Source of the DNA: Glaciozyma antarctica PI12
Lineage: Eukaryota > Basidiomycota > Microbotryomycetes > Kriegeriales > Camptobasidiaceae
Length of the DNA stretch: 64,000 nucleotides
Assembly (NCBI GenBank): GCA_002917775.1
Contig: KZ627158.1
Span: 885,103 to 949,102, forward strand
Reading direction: 5' to 3'
The notes under the pieces are model-generated. The model was not told where the DNA came from and made no database searches. It was given only the letters and a program-made list of their open reading frames with translations. Positions within the stretch are counted from its first letter, which is position 1. The number at the start of each line of letters is the position of its first letter. This document shows, one piece after another, positions 62,535 through 64,000 of the stretch. Both the position numbers and the translations under genes were made by a program.

Positions 62535-62734
62535 GGTGAGGAGGGAGCTGAGTTCGAGTTGGAGTGGAGATGGACGGGGGTAGAGGAGAGCCTGCTGCTC
62601 TACCTGCTCCTCAGCTAGGAGCGATAAGAGAGGGAACTGCCTCGAGGCGCGTGGGGAGAGGACAAACAGGCCAAGTCAACAGGAGCAACACCTCTCTTCC
62701 CCCTCCCCTCCCTCTCAGCCCAGCGTGCACTCCA
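62535..62734. promoter_or_regulatory. Compact divergent promoter (about 200 bp)
   Basis: The start codons of the polytopic membrane protein (minus) and TEX1 (plus) are 200 bp apart and divergent, so both promoters must share this stretch. A CT-rich tract near 62690-62720 precedes the TEX1 start. No specific factor site is identifiable. Confidence 0.6.
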
Positions 62735-64000
62735 GATGGCCGCCTCCGCCAGCACTTCCAATCTCAAGACCGTCCCAACCAAGAAGTTCCTCGGGCACCG
62801 CGACAAAGTCCGCACTCTCGCCTGTCCGTCCCTTCTCTCCTCTCCGTCCCTTCTCCTCTAACCCCTCGCACAGGGAACGCCGACGGCCGTCGTCTAGCCT
62901 CCGGTAGCGCCGACAAGACTATCCGTATCTGGGTTCCCGAGAAGGGTTCGTTCGTCTGCACGCAGGGAGGGAGGGGATGAGGGAGCTGATGAGAAGCAGA
63001 TGCGAAGACGAGTACGGAGATGAAGGGGCATACGGCGGAGGTGTCGGGGGTTAGGTGGGATCCTACGCATCCGGAGCATTTGGCGAGCTGTAGTGCTGCG
63101 ACGGGAGCTGGTGAGTTGATCGCCGAGGTTGTGGAGGAGGTGCGGGGAGCACGAGGGCGTAGGGTTGGCGTGCGAGAGTGACGCGCGATGGGAGACTACG
63201 TGCAGGTGCCATGGCGCTTGCTGGAGGAGCTACGAGGTGGAAGTACGGCGTAGCTGTCTTTGGAGAGACCAGCTTGAGCCCGGGAGCTCGAAGCACAGCT
63301 AACCCGCTTCTCCTCCTCCTAGGTATCGACCGCGGCGTCTACTTCTGGTGCGTTCCTTCTCCCTGAGCTCCTAGTGCACCACTGACGCCTCTCGCAGGGA
63401 CATCCGGCGTTCGTCCTCCCCCGACCCTCCTCATCTCGCTCTAACCCCTTCCTGCAGAGGGCAAGCCCACGAGCGTCGTCGAAACGCAGGGGGAGAACAT
63501 CACGATGACCTGGTCACCAGACGGAAAGACGATCGTAGTGGGGAACCGACACGACGTAGTGCTGTGGATCGATGTCGCGTCGCAAAAGGTCATCAAGGAG
63601 GAGCGCCTGGAGCGCGAGGTACGCCCGTTCCTTCTCTCCTTGCGCAGGGCTGACGAAGCGGCGGTAGACGAACGAGGCTCTTTTCTCCCATACTGGGTCA
63701 CTGCTTCTCAGCGCTGTGGATGGCACTATCGCTATCGCGGCGTTCCCCTCTGCTGCTCCCGTGCATACCGTGCGCGTCTCTCCCGTCGCGACGACGACGT
63801 TCGATCTGGATCCCAGAGGACGGTACTTCGTTTCCTTCGTTCTTCTCAGGACGCCGCTCATCGTTCGGGCAGGTACCTGGCAGCAGGATCGAACGACGCA
63901 ACTGTCACGCTATGGGAGACGAGCGAATGGACGTGCGTTCGGTCGATGGGCTACCACGAGTGCGTCTTCGTTCCTGCCTTCTCTCTGCGCTGCTGCTAAC
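62735..64000 (+). CDS. TEX1: THO complex subunit TEX1/THOC3, WD40 protein (cut by window edge)
   Basis: This subunit of the THO/TREX complex couples transcription to mRNA export. It starts MAASASTSNLKTVPTKKFLG, then HRDKVRTLAWNADGRRLASG and SADKTIRIWVPEK (blade 1). Next come MKGHTAEVSGVRWDPTHPEH with LASCSATGAG (blade 2), IDRGVYFWDIRQGKPTSVVE and ITMTWSPDGKTIVVGNRHDV with VLWIDV (blade 3). Later exons give LLSAVDGTIAIAAFPSAAP, VSPVATTTFDLDPRGRYLAA and SNDATVTLWETSEWTCVRSM. The GH...WD spacing and the AWN.DGRRLASGS.DKT.R.W start match TEX1/THOC3. Exons join in phase. One intron near 63110-63322 is about 210 nt, longer than usual. The 3' end lies beyond the window. Confidence 0.88.

Overview
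This window is the left end of a chromosome from a GC-rich, intron-dense fungus. It opens with about 105 bp of CCCTAA telomere repeat. Nearly every gene is split by short introns of about 45-65 nt with GTGCGT or GTACGT donors, CTGAC/CTAAC branch sites and CAG acceptors. That architecture, with the gene families present, fits a basidiomycete yeast, most likely a red yeast of the Pucciniomycotina (Rhodotorula/Rhodosporidium type). The lineage is an inference. I recognised no transposon, virus-like element, CRISPR array, rRNA or tRNA gene.

Layout. 1-0.96 kb: telomere and a short gene-free subtelomere with small direct repeats. 1-9 kb: a helical mitochondrial-type protein, a two-SANT Myb-like protein, a DUF1909 zinc protein, SRP54 and a small basic protein. 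9-20 kb: two old yellow enzyme (OYE) paralogues flanking twinfilin, a small acidic/lysine-rich protein, a cytochrome P450, a mitochondrial L51/S25-type ribosomal protein and ERG28. 20-33 kb: a membrane-anchored beta-repeat protein, an AlkB-like dioxygenase with CUE and GRF modules, a coiled-coil protein and the large SPT6 gene. 33-46 kb: small genes, an FBXO21-like F-box protein, an Xaa-Pro aminopeptidase and TRS120/TRAPPC9. 46-58 kb: a third OYE, an F-box-like gene, an SMP-30/lactonohydrolase gene, a YP-repeat protein that runs in phase into 6-phosphogluconolactonase, and a broken F-box-like pseudogene. 58-64 kb: two membrane proteins, a DUF2237 protein and TEX1 (THO complex), cut by the window edge.

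Most genes are unrelated housekeeping functions: protein targeting (SRP54), transcription elongation and mRNP packaging (SPT6, TEX1), vesicle traffic (TRS120), actin (twinfilin), sterols (ERG28) and the pentose phosphate pathway (6PGL). The accessory character lies in the three OYEs, the P450, the lactonohydrolase and the F-box-like pair.

Most notable observations: (1) the putative YP-repeat/6PGL fusion or bicistron at 54.9 kb; (2) a 1.2 kb SPT6 intron with a perfect hairpin, in a genome of about 50-nt introns; (3) start codons placed on tiny or split first exons; (4) an in-frame TAG followed by a conserved-looking lysine-rich tail; (5) single-base frame breaks scattered through recognisable genes. 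One such break lies in SPT6, which is expected to be essential, so many are probably assembly indels. The F-box-like pseudogene also carries in-frame stops and looks genuinely decayed.
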